DNA from: Hyphomonadaceae bacterium UBA5336
GTDB lineage: Bacteria > Pseudomonadota > Alphaproteobacteria > Caulobacterales > Hyphomonadaceae
Assembly (NCBI GenBank): GCA_002408125.1
Contig: DHQO01000013.1
Span: forward strand, 1-64,000
Direction of reading: 5' to 3'
DNA length: 64,000 nt
The notes under the pieces are model-generated. The model searched no databases. It was not told the origin of the DNA and saw only the letters and a program-made list of their open reading frames with translations. The position numbers and the translations under genes are program-made. Position 1 is the first letter of the stretch. Every line of letters begins with the position of its first letter. Of the stretch, positions 1-7,232 are shown one piece after another.

Positions 1-6
1 GCACCA
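1..6 (+). tRNA. 3' tip of a tRNA gene (inferred tRNA-Leu), cut by window edge
   Basis: The first bases GCACCA, and about 130 nt after them, match almost exactly the last bases and trailer of the complete tRNA-Leu(GAG) at 39466-39550. Bases 1-2 would be the end of the acceptor stem, base 3 the discriminator and 4-6 the encoded CCA. A tRNA-Leu just upstream of tig is a common alphaproteobacterial arrangement. The body of the gene lies outside the window, so its identity is inferred from the shared trailer. Confidence 0.6.
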
Positions 7-110
7 TCTTTATTTGCACATTGCCGCCCGCCAACCCAATGTGCGGGTTCCGGTTCGAGGTTTCACCTCTCACCTGCACCATTCGCAGCCGATCCGCGCT
101 TGTCGCGGGA

Positions 111-135
111 AAAATCGATCCGGGGGATCGATTTT
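111..135 (+). terminator. Intrinsic terminator of the upstream tRNA
   Basis: An 11-bp perfect stem (AAAATCGATCC / GGATCGATTTT) with a GGG loop whose 3' arm ends in TTTT. It lies about 105 nt after the tRNA 3' end. The same hairpin follows the second tRNA-Leu at 39655-39677, which supports a role as the tRNA transcript terminator. Confidence 0.7.
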
Positions 136-208
136 AGGCGGAGAATGGGGCGGCAGCCCCAAGAATAGACTCACTGCTTTGTCTTGGCTGCGATTGGAAT
201 CCTTGTCT

Positions 209-255
209 GATCCCGTATCGGGCTAACGCCCTCACATGGGTCGCGCTCAGGGCTG
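209..255 (+). repeat. Covarying hairpin repeat with GCTCAGGGCTG tail, copy 1
   Basis: Outer stem GATCC (209-213) pairs with GGGTC (238-242, one G-U), an inner GGGC/GCCC hairpin sits between, and the conserved tail GCGCTCAGGGCTG follows. It belongs to the same family as copies at 21229, 21285, 39748, 39834, 39890, 39955, 40014 and 50442. Confidence 0.75.
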
Positions 256-275
256 CTTGCCACACAGAGCCGCTT

Positions 276-352
276 AATCCCCGCGAAAGCGGGGATTCAT
301 GGACCATTCCTCCAGCATGGCACGCCTGTCCATGGACCCCCGCTTTCGCGGG
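276..352. repeat. Intergenic inverted repeat with mirrored ends
   Basis: Ends are AATCCCCGCGAAAGCGGGG and CCCCCGCTTTCGCGGGG, each a small hairpin, with an inner inverted pair CATGGAC/GTCCATG. About 77 bp. It resembles the small palindromic intergenic elements common in alphaproteobacteria. Only one copy is seen in the window. No coding content. The rest of 353-583 holds only the tig upstream region. Confidence 0.6.
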
Positions 353-531
353 GGAGGGCGGCAGTGAGGGAGTTTCTGGTATCCTGTATCTTCTCGACCA
401 GTCTCCAGCCCCAAAACCCCTAACCGCCATTGATTATCTGACAGATTCGGCCCCCGTCACAGCGGGGGGAATGGACATGCCGAAATGGCTGTGACATAGA
501 CCGCGCTTTGTTCCCCGCCGCATGGAAAGAC

Positions 532-545
532 TGTTGCGCGCAACA
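532..545. promoter_or_regulatory. 14-bp perfect palindrome upstream of tig
   Basis: TGTTGCGCGCAACA, a perfect 14-bp dyad 38 nt before the tig start codon. It could be an operator or a leader hairpin of tig. No regulator is identifiable, and such a GC-rich dyad could arise by chance. Confidence 0.3.
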
Positions 546-583
546 CCCAAACTGCTGCGCCTCAGCAAGGATTAAAGAGAGTC

Positions 584-1933
584 ATGGAAGTTACCGAGAC
601 CAAGGTCGAAGGCCTCAGCCGTTCCTATCAGATCCGCGTCACCCAGAACGAGCTTTCCCAGAAGCTCGATGCCCGGATCAAGGAAATCCAGCCGCAGATG
701 CGCCTGAAGGGGTTCCGCCCCGGCAAGGTGCCGCCGTCCCACATCAAGAAGATGTTCGGCAAGTCGCTGATGGGCGAGATGATCGACAACCTGGTCAAGG
801 AAACCAACGAAAAGGCGATCGAGGACGCCCAGGTGCGCCCGGCCAGCCAGCCGCACATCCACCTGGAAGGCGAGATTGACGATGTCATCGAGGGCAAGGC
901 CGACCTCGCCTATGAAATGCATCTCGACGTGATGCCGGAATTCGAGCCGGTCGACCCGGCCACGCTGGAAATCGAGCGCCCCGTTGCCGAGATCCCGGAC
1001 GAGGAAATCGAGGAAGCGCTGGGCAAGCTCGCCGAGCAGAACATGAAGTACGAGCCGCGCGGCAAGACCGCCAAGGCCCGCGACGGTGATGCGGTCGTGA
1101 TCGACTTTGTCGGCAAGATCGACGGCGAGGCTTTCGAAGGCGGCTCGGCCGAGGGCGCCACGGTGGTGATCGGCCAGGGCCGTTTCATCCCGGGCTTCGA
1201 GGAACAGCTTGTCGGCGTGAAGGCCGGTGAGGAAAAAGACCTCAACGTCACCTTCCCGGAAGACTATTCGGCCCCCAATCTCGCCGGCAAGGAAGCCGTG
1301 TTCGAGGTGAAGGTGGAAGAGGTGCGCGCGCCCCAGACGCCGGAAGTCGACGAGGAATTCGCCACAGGCCTCGGCCTGGAAAGCCTGGAACAGCTCAAGG
1401 ACCTGATGACCCAGCAGATCCGCGGCGAATATGACGGTGCCTCGCGCGCCAAGGCCAAGCGCAAGCTGCTGGACGCCCTCGACAAGGCGCACGATTTCGA
1501 ACTGCCCGCCGGCATGGTGAACCAGGAGTTCAACCAGATCTGGGCCCAGTTCGAGCAGGAAAAGGAAGCAGGCCGCCTCGACGAGGAAGAAGCAAACAAG
1601 CCCGAAGACGAACTGAAAGAAGAGTATCAGCGCATTGCCGCGCGCCGCGTGCGCCTCGGCCTGGTGCTCGCCGAAATCGGCCGCAAGGCGGAAGTGACGA
1701 TCTCCGAACAGGAAGTCCAGCAGGCGCTGATCGCCGAGGCCCGCAAATTCCCGGGCCAGGAACGCCAGGTGGTGGAGTTCTTCCAGAAGAACCCCGACGC
1801 CATGGCCCAGCTGCGCGCGCCGATCTATGAAGACAAGGTCGTCGACCACATCCTGGCGATCGCCACGGTGAACGAAACCACCGTCTCCAAGGACGAGCTG
1901 TTCGCCGAGGATGAAGGGCTGGATTCGCTCTAG
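584..1933 (+). CDS. tig: Trigger factor, ribosome-associated chaperone/PPIase
   Basis: Trigger factor binds the ribosomal exit tunnel at L23 and shields nascent chains in the cytoplasm; it also has peptidyl-prolyl isomerase activity. The 449-residue length is typical. The N-terminal ribosome-binding domain carries the signature GFRPGKVP at residues 43-50. The FKBP-type isomerase domain (about 155-245) opens with GDAVVIDFVGKIDGE. The long helical C-terminal domain, rich in Glu and Lys, forms the cradle. The start is fixed by AAAGAGA eight bases upstream of ATG 584. The usual clpP/clpX partner is not seen downstream; a nudix gene follows on the same strand after 75 nt. Confidence 0.97.
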   Translation: MEVTETKVEGLSRSYQIRVTQNELSQKLDARIKEIQPQMRLKGFRPGKVPPSHIKKMFGKSLMGEMIDNLVKETNEKAIEDAQVRPASQPHIHLEGEIDDVIEGKADLAYEMHLDVMPEFEPVDPATLEIERPVAEIPDEEIEEALGKLAEQNMKYEPRGKTAKARDGDAVVIDFVGKIDGEAFEGGSAEGATVVIGQGRFIPGFEEQLVGVKAGEEKDLNVTFPEDYSAPNLAGKEAVFEVKVEEVRAPQTPEVDEEFATGLGLESLEQLKDLMTQQIRGEYDGASRAKAKRKLLDALDKAHDFELPAGMVNQEFNQIWAQFEQEKEAGRLDEEEANKPEDELKEEYQRIAARRVRLGLVLAEIGRKAEVTISEQEVQQALIAEARKFPGQERQVVEFFQKNPDAMAQLRAPIYEDKVVDHILAIATVNETTVSKDELFAEDEGLDSL

Positions 1934-2008
1934 CGACCGGTCCGGCGCTCCGCGCCACTTACATTCAAGCAATCGACATCGCGCGCCATCCCCCCTACAT
2001 GGCGCGCG

Positions 2009-2656
2009 ATGAGCTTTACCACCCTGGATGACCTGATCGCGCGTGCGCGAACCCGCCTGGATCCTGTGACCGGCCCCGCGCGCCTGCCGGAAGGCGGCGA
2101 CCTGGAGTTTCTGACAGATGCGCAGATCCAGGCGATTCGCTCGGCGGCTGTCCTGGTCGGCCTGATTCCACGCGCCGAGGGCCCGACCGCGCTGCTGACC
2201 CAGCGCCCTGACACCATGGATGCCCATCCCGGCCAGGTCGCGTTTCCCGGCGGCAAGGTCGATCCCTCCGACGACGATGAGGTCGAGGCGGCCCTGCGCG
2301 AGGCGCATGAGGAAGTTGGCGTCGATCCGGCCTCTGTCGATATCATCGCGCGCGGCGCGCCCTATATCACCGGTACGGGCTTTCGCATCGTGCCTGTCCT
2401 CGGCGTCCTGCCGCGGGATTTCCAGGCCGCGCCATGCGAAACCGAGGTTGCTGCCGTCTTCGAGACCCCGCTCGACTTCCTGTTCAATCCGGAAAACCAT
2501 GACCGCCAGTCGGGCGTCTGGCGTGGCCAGACACGCCATTACTACCAGATGCCGCATGGCGGCTTTCGCATCTGGGGGGTGACTGCGGGTATTATCCGCG
2601 CACTATATCTGGAACTTTATGGCGGAGACGCGGACATACAGAGCCGCCGAAGTTGA
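2009..2656 (+). CDS. NUDIX hydrolase, CoA pyrophosphatase (NudL-like)
   Basis: A 215-residue NUDIX hydrolase of the YeaB/NudL type, expected to cleave CoA or acyl-CoA pyrophosphate linkages in the cytoplasm. The Nudix box is complete: GG at 81-82 and REAHEEVG at 97-104 supply the metal-binding glutamates. The upstream HPGQVAFPGG (73-82) matches the CoA-type NuCoA motif. It is first in a three-gene run with the DUF6111-like membrane protein and the CCA-adding enzyme, an arrangement I recall from related alphaproteobacteria. The exact substrate is inferred from family motifs. Confidence 0.9.
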   Translation: MSFTTLDDLIARARTRLDPVTGPARLPEGGDLEFLTDAQIQAIRSAAVLVGLIPRAEGPTALLTQRPDTMDAHPGQVAFPGGKVDPSDDDEVEAALREAHEEVGVDPASVDIIARGAPYITGTGFRIVPVLGVLPRDFQAAPCETEVAAVFETPLDFLFNPENHDRQSGVWRGQTRHYYQMPHGGFRIWGVTAGIIRALYLELYGGDADIQSRRS

Positions 2657-2669
2657 GGAGACGTCCAAA

Positions 2670-3089
2670 TTGGCGCGCACTGTTGTCATCCAGCTTATCC
2701 TGTTTTTGCTGCCATTTCTGGCCTATGCAATCTACCGCCTGCTGGTGACCGATGCCGAAGCCGACGGGCGCAAGACCTGGCCGATCAATCTCCTGTTCGG
2801 GGCCGGCGCCCTGCTGACGCTGGCCGGCTGGGCCTTCATGGCCTCGCAGGAAACCAAGGAACGCGACCTGTGCATCGAGCCGCCGCGCTATGAGAATGGC
2901 GTGCTCATTCCCCAGCGCACCGTCCCGTGCGAGCGCGACCTGACCCATGTCGGCGCGCCCAAGACCGAAACCCCGGGCAATGCCGCCGAAGGTGTTTCCG
3001 ACCCTGAGCCGCGCCCGCCCGAGGGCGCGCCGCAGATTGAGATCGAGGCTGAGGAAGTTCCCACAGCGAGCGATGATGAGTCGGACTGA
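2670..3089 (+). CDS. Small membrane protein, DUF6111-like
   Basis: About 139 residues: two membrane segments close to the N-terminus (roughly 4-25 and 40-62), then an acidic, proline-rich soluble tail with two cysteines. I chose TTG 2670 because it follows GAGGAG (2655-2660) after the nudix stop and puts the first membrane helix at the very N-terminus. The alternative ATG at 2619 overlaps the nudix gene by 38 nt and would add a charged 17-residue leader. The family assignment rests on length, topology and position between nudix and cca. The function is unknown. Confidence 0.75.
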   Translation: MARTVVIQLILFLLPFLAYAIYRLLVTDAEADGRKTWPINLLFGAGALLTLAGWAFMASQETKERDLCIEPPRYENGVLIPQRTVPCERDLTHVGAPKTETPGNAAEGVSDPEPRPPEGAPQIEIEAEEVPTASDDESD

Positions 3090-4287
3090 TCTCGGCCAGC
3101 CGGACTGGCTCGTCTCTGACGCCACACGGCAGGTGCTGGCGGCGCTGGAGGCTGTCCGGCAGGGCGGCTCACGCTTTGTCGGCGGCTGTGTGCGCAACAC
3201 GCTGATGGGCCGGCCGGTCGACGATATCGACATCGCCACGCAATTGCTGCCCCGGCAGGTGATCGAGGCGCTGCAGGCCGCCGGCATCCGTAGCGTGCCC
3301 ACGGGCATCGAGCACGGCACGGTCACGGCGATCTGCCAGGGCGAGCCCTATGAGATCACCACGCTGCGCCGCGATGTGGAAACCGATGGCCGGCGCGCCG
3401 TGGTCGCCTTCAGCGAGGACTGGGCCGAGGATGCCGCGCGCCGCGATTTCCGCATGAATGCGCTCTATGCCGATGGCGAGGGCAATGTGTTCGACCCTGT
3501 GGGTGGCGGGATCGAGGATGCCGCTGAGGGCCGGGTCATCTTCATCGGCGACGCGGATGAGCGCCTGAAGGAAGACTATCTGCGCATCCTGCGCTTTTTC
3601 CGCTTCAATGCCTGGTATGGCGCCGGGATCGATGAGGAAGGCCTGAAAGCGTGCGAGCGCCAGAAGGGCGGGCTGAAACAGATCGCGGCGGAACGGATCT
3701 GGAAGGAGCTGGAGAAGCTGCTGCGCGCGCCGGACCCTGTACTGGCGGTGGAGGCTATGGCGCAGAGCGGCGTGCTGGCGGAGATCCTGCCTGACGCCAG
3801 CACGACGCACTTTCGGGAATATATGGCAATGGCCGGCAGTAAGCCCGATTCCCTGCAGCGCCTGATGGTGATGCTGCCGCGTGAACTGATGGCTGTGAAC
3901 CGTGTTGCCGACGGTCTGCGTCTGTCGAATGCGGAGCGAGGCCGGTTGATGGCATGGGCCGGGGATGAGATCGCGCTGGCACCGGAAATGTCGCCGCAAC
4001 AGGCGCGGGCTGCTGCTTACAAACTTGGAAAACGAGCTTTCGAGGATCGGTTGGCCACGGCGATTGCGAGGGATGGGGAGACCGCGTGGAGCAATGTGCT
4101 TGCGGCGGTTGAGACGCTAAAACAACTTCCTGTCTTCCCGTTGCGCGGTCAGGATATTGTCGACCAGGGCCTCAGCGGGCCAGCGGTCGGTGAGGCGATG
4201 CGGGCGCTGGAAGACTGGTGGATCGAGCAGGATTTCCGGCCGGACCGGGACGAACTCCTCGCGCGGGTCAGTTTGCCGCCACGATGA
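3073..4287 (+). CDS. cca: CCA tRNA nucleotidyltransferase / poly(A) polymerase family
   Basis: Adds or repairs the 3' CCA of tRNAs in the cytoplasm; class II nucleotidyltransferase. The N-terminus shows the nucleotide-binding GGCVRN (37-42) followed by DDIDIAT with the catalytic aspartates near 51 and 53. Next come RRDFRMNALY (the RRD motif) and the flexible RLKEDYLRILRFFRF stretch. The length of 404 residues fits the family. The start is one of two tandem ATGs (3073 or 3076) that overlap the end of the upstream gene, implying translational coupling. The family also contains poly(A) polymerases; at least some tRNAs here encode CCA, so a repair role is plausible. The 3' end overlaps convergent tspO by 20 nt. 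Confidence 0.93.
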   Translation: MMSRTDLGQPDWLVSDATRQVLAALEAVRQGGSRFVGGCVRNTLMGRPVDDIDIATQLLPRQVIEALQAAGIRSVPTGIEHGTVTAICQGEPYEITTLRRDVETDGRRAVVAFSEDWAEDAARRDFRMNALYADGEGNVFDPVGGGIEDAAEGRVIFIGDADERLKEDYLRILRFFRFNAWYGAGIDEEGLKACERQKGGLKQIAAERIWKELEKLLRAPDPVLAVEAMAQSGVLAEILPDASTTHFREYMAMAGSKPDSLQRLMVMLPRELMAVNRVADGLRLSNAERGRLMAWAGDEIALAPEMSPQQARAAAYKLGKRAFEDRLATAIARDGETAWSNVLAAVETLKQLPVFPLRGQDIVDQGLSGPAVGEAMRALEDWWIEQDFRPDRDELLARVSLPPR

Positions 4288-4759
4288 AGCCGTTGAGATA
4301 GCCGGCAAAGCTGACCCAGATCAGATACGGCACTTGCAGCCAGGCGGCACGGCGCGACCAGCGCCAGAAACCCGCCATCATGGCAATGATCATCACCCAC
4401 AGCGTGAGCAGGACCAGCAGGGCGAGCATGGGCTGGCTGAAGCCGAAAAAGGCATACGACCAGGCAAGGTTCGGAATGAGCTGTGCGAAATAGAGCCCGA
4501 GCGCGCCGCTGGCGGCCTCATAGCTGCCGGCCGCGCGGCGCACCATGATCGCGCCCGCCGCCATCAGGATGTAGAGCAGCGGCCAGACCACAGCGAACAT
4601 CCAGTCCGGCGGGGTCAGCGGCGTCTTGTTCAGGCTGGCATACCAGGCGCCATCGGACCCGGTGGAGATCTGCGCGCCAAGATACGCCACGGCAATGGTC
4701 GCGATCAGGATCGCGCCATAAGTGAGCCAGGACGGCTTCGCAGCAGTGGCCGTTGTCAT
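4268..4759 (-). CDS. tspO: TspO/MBR family tryptophan-rich sensory protein
   Basis: A 163-residue five-helix membrane protein of the TspO/translocator family, which binds porphyrins and other tetrapyrroles. Family hallmarks include the W..LNKTPLTPP loop after helix 1, WPLLYILMAAGA in helix 2, LNxxW-type FAQLIPNLAWSYAFFG in helix 3 and the C-terminal W.SFAGYLNG. The start at 4759 puts a short polar leader before helix 1. It lies 0.8 kb from hemF, which fits a link to tetrapyrrole metabolism, though they are separate units. It ends convergently inside the 3' end of cca. Confidence 0.92.
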   Translation of the reverse strand: MTTATAAKPSWLTYGAILIATIAVAYLGAQISTGSDGAWYASLNKTPLTPPDWMFAVVWPLLYILMAAGAIMVRRAAGSYEAASGALGLYFAQLIPNLAWSYAFFGFSQPMLALLVLLTLWVMIIAMMAGFWRWSRRAAWLQVPYLIWVSFAGYLNGFIVAAN

Positions 4760-4804
4760 GCTGAAATGTCTAGCATTTACAGCGATTGGCGTCGATATGG
4801 CGGG

Positions 4805-4818
4805 TGTGTTATAACACA
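4805..4818 (+). promoter_or_regulatory. Palindromic operator/-10 of the AbrB-Doc module
   Basis: TGTGTTATAACACA is a perfect 14-bp palindrome centred on TATAAC, a good -10 element, 24 nt upstream of the antitoxin start. An operator covering the -10 box is the classic layout for autorepression by an AbrB/MazE-type antitoxin, alone or with its toxin. Confidence 0.65.
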
Positions 4819-4841
4819 AGTTCCAACCACGGAGTAAGACG

Positions 4842-5066
4842 ATGACAGCACTGAAGGTTCGCAAGGTGGGCAATTCGCTTGGTGTGATCCTGCCGAAAGA
4901 GATTCTCGACCGGCTCGCGGTTGGCGATGGAGATTCGCTGGAACTGGTTGAAACCGAAAGCGGTTTCAAGCTGGTACCCGCCAATGATGAAAGCGATCGC
5001 CTGATGGCGATGGCGGAAGAAATCATGGAACGCAGGCGCGACATGCTGCGCGCCCTGGCAAAATGA
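4842..5066 (+). CDS. AbrB/MazE-type antitoxin
   Basis: A 74-residue protein with the swapped-hairpin AbrB/SpoVT DNA-binding fold at the N-terminus (KVRKVGNSLGVILPKEIL) and a helical, charged C-terminus that would wrap the toxin. It should neutralise the downstream Fic/Doc toxin and repress its own promoter at the palindrome 4805-4818. GGAG precedes the ATG. The stop overlaps the toxin start (ATGA, 5063-5066), so the two are translationally coupled. Confidence 0.9.
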   Translation: MTALKVRKVGNSLGVILPKEILDRLAVGDGDSLELVETESGFKLVPANDESDRLMAMAEEIMERRRDMLRALAK

Positions 5067-5449
5067 CGGAAATCGTCTGGCTTCCGCCCGGCCTGCTTGA
5101 ACGCGTGCATCACCGGCAGATCGTCGAGCATGGCGGTCTGCCGGGTGTGCGCGATCAGGGATTGTTCGAGAGTGCAGTCCTGCGTCCGGAGAACGCCGCC
5201 CACTATGGCGAGGCGGATCTTTGCGTGCTCGCCGCGCTCTATGCCGCGGGCATTGTGAAGAACCATCCCTTCCTGGATGGCAACAAACGCACCGGCTGGA
5301 TCGCATGCGAACTCTTCCTGATGGCCAATGATGTCCGTGTGACGGCAAACAATGCCGAGGGATTGGCGGCGACCATGATGCTCGCCGCCGGAGAGCTCAG
5401 CGAGGACCAGTTCGCCGACTGGCTGCGGGAGATGACGGAGGCGATTTAG
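5063..5449 (+). CDS. doc: Fic/Doc family death-on-curing toxin
   Basis: A 128-residue Doc-type Fic protein. Doc enzymes phosphorylate EF-Tu and block translation; other Fic proteins AMPylate. The catalytic motif HPFLDGNKRTG (68-78) matches the Doc form HxFxDxNKR rather than the AMPylator HPFxEGNGR. The conserved N-terminal GLPGVRDQGLFESAV stretch is also present. It is coupled to the AbrB-like antitoxin through a 4-nt overlap. The module looks intact, and its location between ordinary chromosomal genes suggests a stable chromosomal copy. The target is inferred from the family. Confidence 0.92.
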   Translation: MTEIVWLPPGLLERVHHRQIVEHGGLPGVRDQGLFESAVLRPENAAHYGEADLCVLAALYAAGIVKNHPFLDGNKRTGWIACELFLMANDVRVTANNAEGLAATMMLAAGELSEDQFADWLREMTEAI

Positions 5450-5463
5450 GCGGATGCTTCTGC

Positions 5464-5558
5464 GAGTCCCCGCGACTTGATCGCGGGGTCCATCTCCGAA
5501 AGATGCGGCCAGGAACTCCGGCCGGGAGCTGGGCACCGCGGTCAAGCCGCGGTGAATC
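5464..5558. repeat. 95-bp bipartite palindromic repeat, copy 1
   Basis: Two palindromes about 40 nt apart: CCCCGCGACTTGATCGCGGGG at the left and CCGCGGTCAAGCCGCGG at the right, bounded by GAGTC and GAATC. Same length and plan as copies at 9694-9788, 26350-26444 and 59133-59227. It sits between the convergent ends of doc and hemF. Confidence 0.85.
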
Positions 5559-5588
5559 GAGGGGATGCCCAGTTTTTCGCGCCGCGTC

Positions 5589-6488
5589 TCACGGCCATTT
5601 CACCACGGGCGGCATACTCGACAGGATGGAATTCACATTCCCGCCGGTCTTCAAACCAAACGTCGTGCCACGATCATAGAGCAGGTTGAATTCGACATAG
5701 CGCCCGCGGCGGATAAGCTGTTCCTCGCGCTCGGCCTCGCTCCAGCTCTCGATCATGCGCCGGCGGGCGATCTTCGGATAGATGTCGCGGAAGGCGCGCC
5801 CGACATCCTGGGTAAAGACGAAATCGGCCGCCCAGTCGCCGGAATCGAGCCGGTCATAGAATATTCCGCCAATCCCGCGCGGCTCATCGCGGTGGGGCAG
5901 GAAGAAATACTCGTCGCACCAATCCTTGTAGCGCTGGTAGTCGGCCACGGCGTGCCCTTCGCAGGCGGTCTTCATGGCGGCATGGAAGTCAACCGCGTCG
6001 GGGAAGTCCGGCTCGCGCTGATAGGCGAGGAGGGGGGTGAGGTCGGCCCCGCCGCCGAACCAGGTCTTCGAGGTCGCGATCATCCGCGTATTCATGTGCA
6101 CGGCGGGGACATGCGGATTGTGCAGATGGGCGATCAGCGAAATGCCCGACGCCCAGAAGCGGCCGTCATTTTCCTCCGCGCCCGGGATCTGCGCCCGGAA
6201 GGCTTCGGAGAAATGGCCGTAAACGGTCGAGACATGCACGCCGACCTTCTCGAAGACGCGCCCGCGCATGATCGCCATGGTGCCGCCGCCGAGATCCTCG
6301 CTGCCATCCCCACGTTTCCACGGCGTGCGCTCGAATCGGCCTGCCTCGCCGGCATAGAGCGGGCGGCCGGCCGCGTCCTCCAACGCCTCGAAACTGGCAA
6401 TGATTTCGCCCTGGAGCGCCTCGAACCAGGCCTTCGCGGTGGTCTTGCGGGTTTCCAGTTCGGCCTCGGTCGGAGTGGGCTGGGACAT
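5589..6488 (-). CDS. hemF: Oxygen-dependent coproporphyrinogen III oxidase
   Basis: Converts coproporphyrinogen III to protoporphyrinogen IX using O2, in the cytoplasm, in haem synthesis. The 299-residue length is standard. Family blocks visible include HMNTRMI, WFGGGADLTPLL, KDWCDEYFFLPHR, RGIGGIFYD and the C-terminal GLKTGGNVNSILSSMPP. The start at 6488 gives the usual short hydrophilic leader. It is divergent from petABC, whose cytochromes need the haem. No oxygen-independent hemN is in the window. Confidence 0.96.
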   Translation of the reverse strand: MSQPTPTEAELETRKTTAKAWFEALQGEIIASFEALEDAAGRPLYAGEAGRFERTPWKRGDGSEDLGGGTMAIMRGRVFEKVGVHVSTVYGHFSEAFRAQIPGAEENDGRFWASGISLIAHLHNPHVPAVHMNTRMIATSKTWFGGGADLTPLLAYQREPDFPDAVDFHAAMKTACEGHAVADYQRYKDWCDEYFFLPHRDEPRGIGGIFYDRLDSGDWAADFVFTQDVGRAFRDIYPKIARRRMIESWSEAEREEQLIRRGRYVEFNLLYDRGTTFGLKTGGNVNSILSSMPPVVKWP

Positions 6489-6633
6489 GAAAGAGGCCTC
6501 ATTTGGCAGGTTCAGGCCTGATATGGCCTGGAATCACTGTAATTCGCATGTGGCATGGCGGGCTTTGCGTCGTTGCGCCGCAAGGCTTTCGCGCAGACTT
6601 CGTGTATGCGAGTGCTGAACTTGTATCAAGCGG

Positions 6634-7218
6634 ATGGAGCTTGCGTTGAGCGACACATCACTCGACCCCCATGAAGGCGCCGTGGACGAAGAGCGCCGCG
6701 ACTTCATTCATATCGCAGCCATCATGGCGACCCTTGGCGGGGTTGGTGCGGTGGCCTGGCCCTTCATCGACCAGATGAACCCGGCCGGCGACACCAAGGC
6801 GGCCTCCAGCCTCGACGTGGATATCTCCAAGGTTCCGCTCGGCGGCGAGATTCGCGTGCTGATCGGCGGCAAGCCCTTCTTCATCCGTCACCGCACGCCG
6901 GCCGAGATCGCTTCGGCGGAGAATGTGCGCGTCGACAGCCTGCCGGATCCTGAAACTGACGATGATCGCCTGGTTCCGATGCCGAACGGTGAGCTGAACC
7001 GCGCCATTCTGGTCACCTCGGGCGCGTGTACCCATCTTGGCTGTGTGCCGGTTGGCCCGGCTCAGGGCAACACTGGTGACTTCGGCGGCTGGTACTGCCC
7101 GTGCCACGGCTCGCACTACGACACATCCGGCCGCATCCGTAAGGGGCCTGCGCCGGCCAATCTTCCCGTGCCGGACTACCGCTATGTGTCCGACACCATG
7201 ATCAACATTTCGCTCTAG
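6634..7218 (+). CDS. petA: Ubiquinol-cytochrome c reductase Rieske iron-sulfur subunit
   Basis: The 2Fe-2S subunit of the cytochrome bc1 complex; it moves electrons from ubiquinol to cytochrome c1 on the periplasmic side. It has one N-terminal membrane anchor (about 27-46) preceded by RRDFIHIAA, a twin-arginine-like signal. Cluster ligands are in CTHLGC (132-137) and CPCHGSHYD (155-163). The length of 194 residues is usual. ATG 6634 has a poor ribosome site, while TTG 6646 has GGAG seven bases before it and is a possible true start. First gene of petABC, with 14 nt to petB. Confidence 0.96.
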   Translation: MELALSDTSLDPHEGAVDEERRDFIHIAAIMATLGGVGAVAWPFIDQMNPAGDTKAASSLDVDISKVPLGGEIRVLIGGKPFFIRHRTPAEIASAENVRVDSLPDPETDDDRLVPMPNGELNRAILVTSGACTHLGCVPVGPAQGNTGDFGGWYCPCHGSHYDTSGRIRKGPAPANLPVPDYRYVSDTMINISL

Positions 7219-7232
7219 GAAAGGATTGCTCC

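Noticed and set aside
572..2557. A 661-codon open frame on the minus strand
   Set aside because: It is antisense to tig and the nudix gene, whose products have clear family motifs. Long antisense frames are expected in GC-rich DNA.
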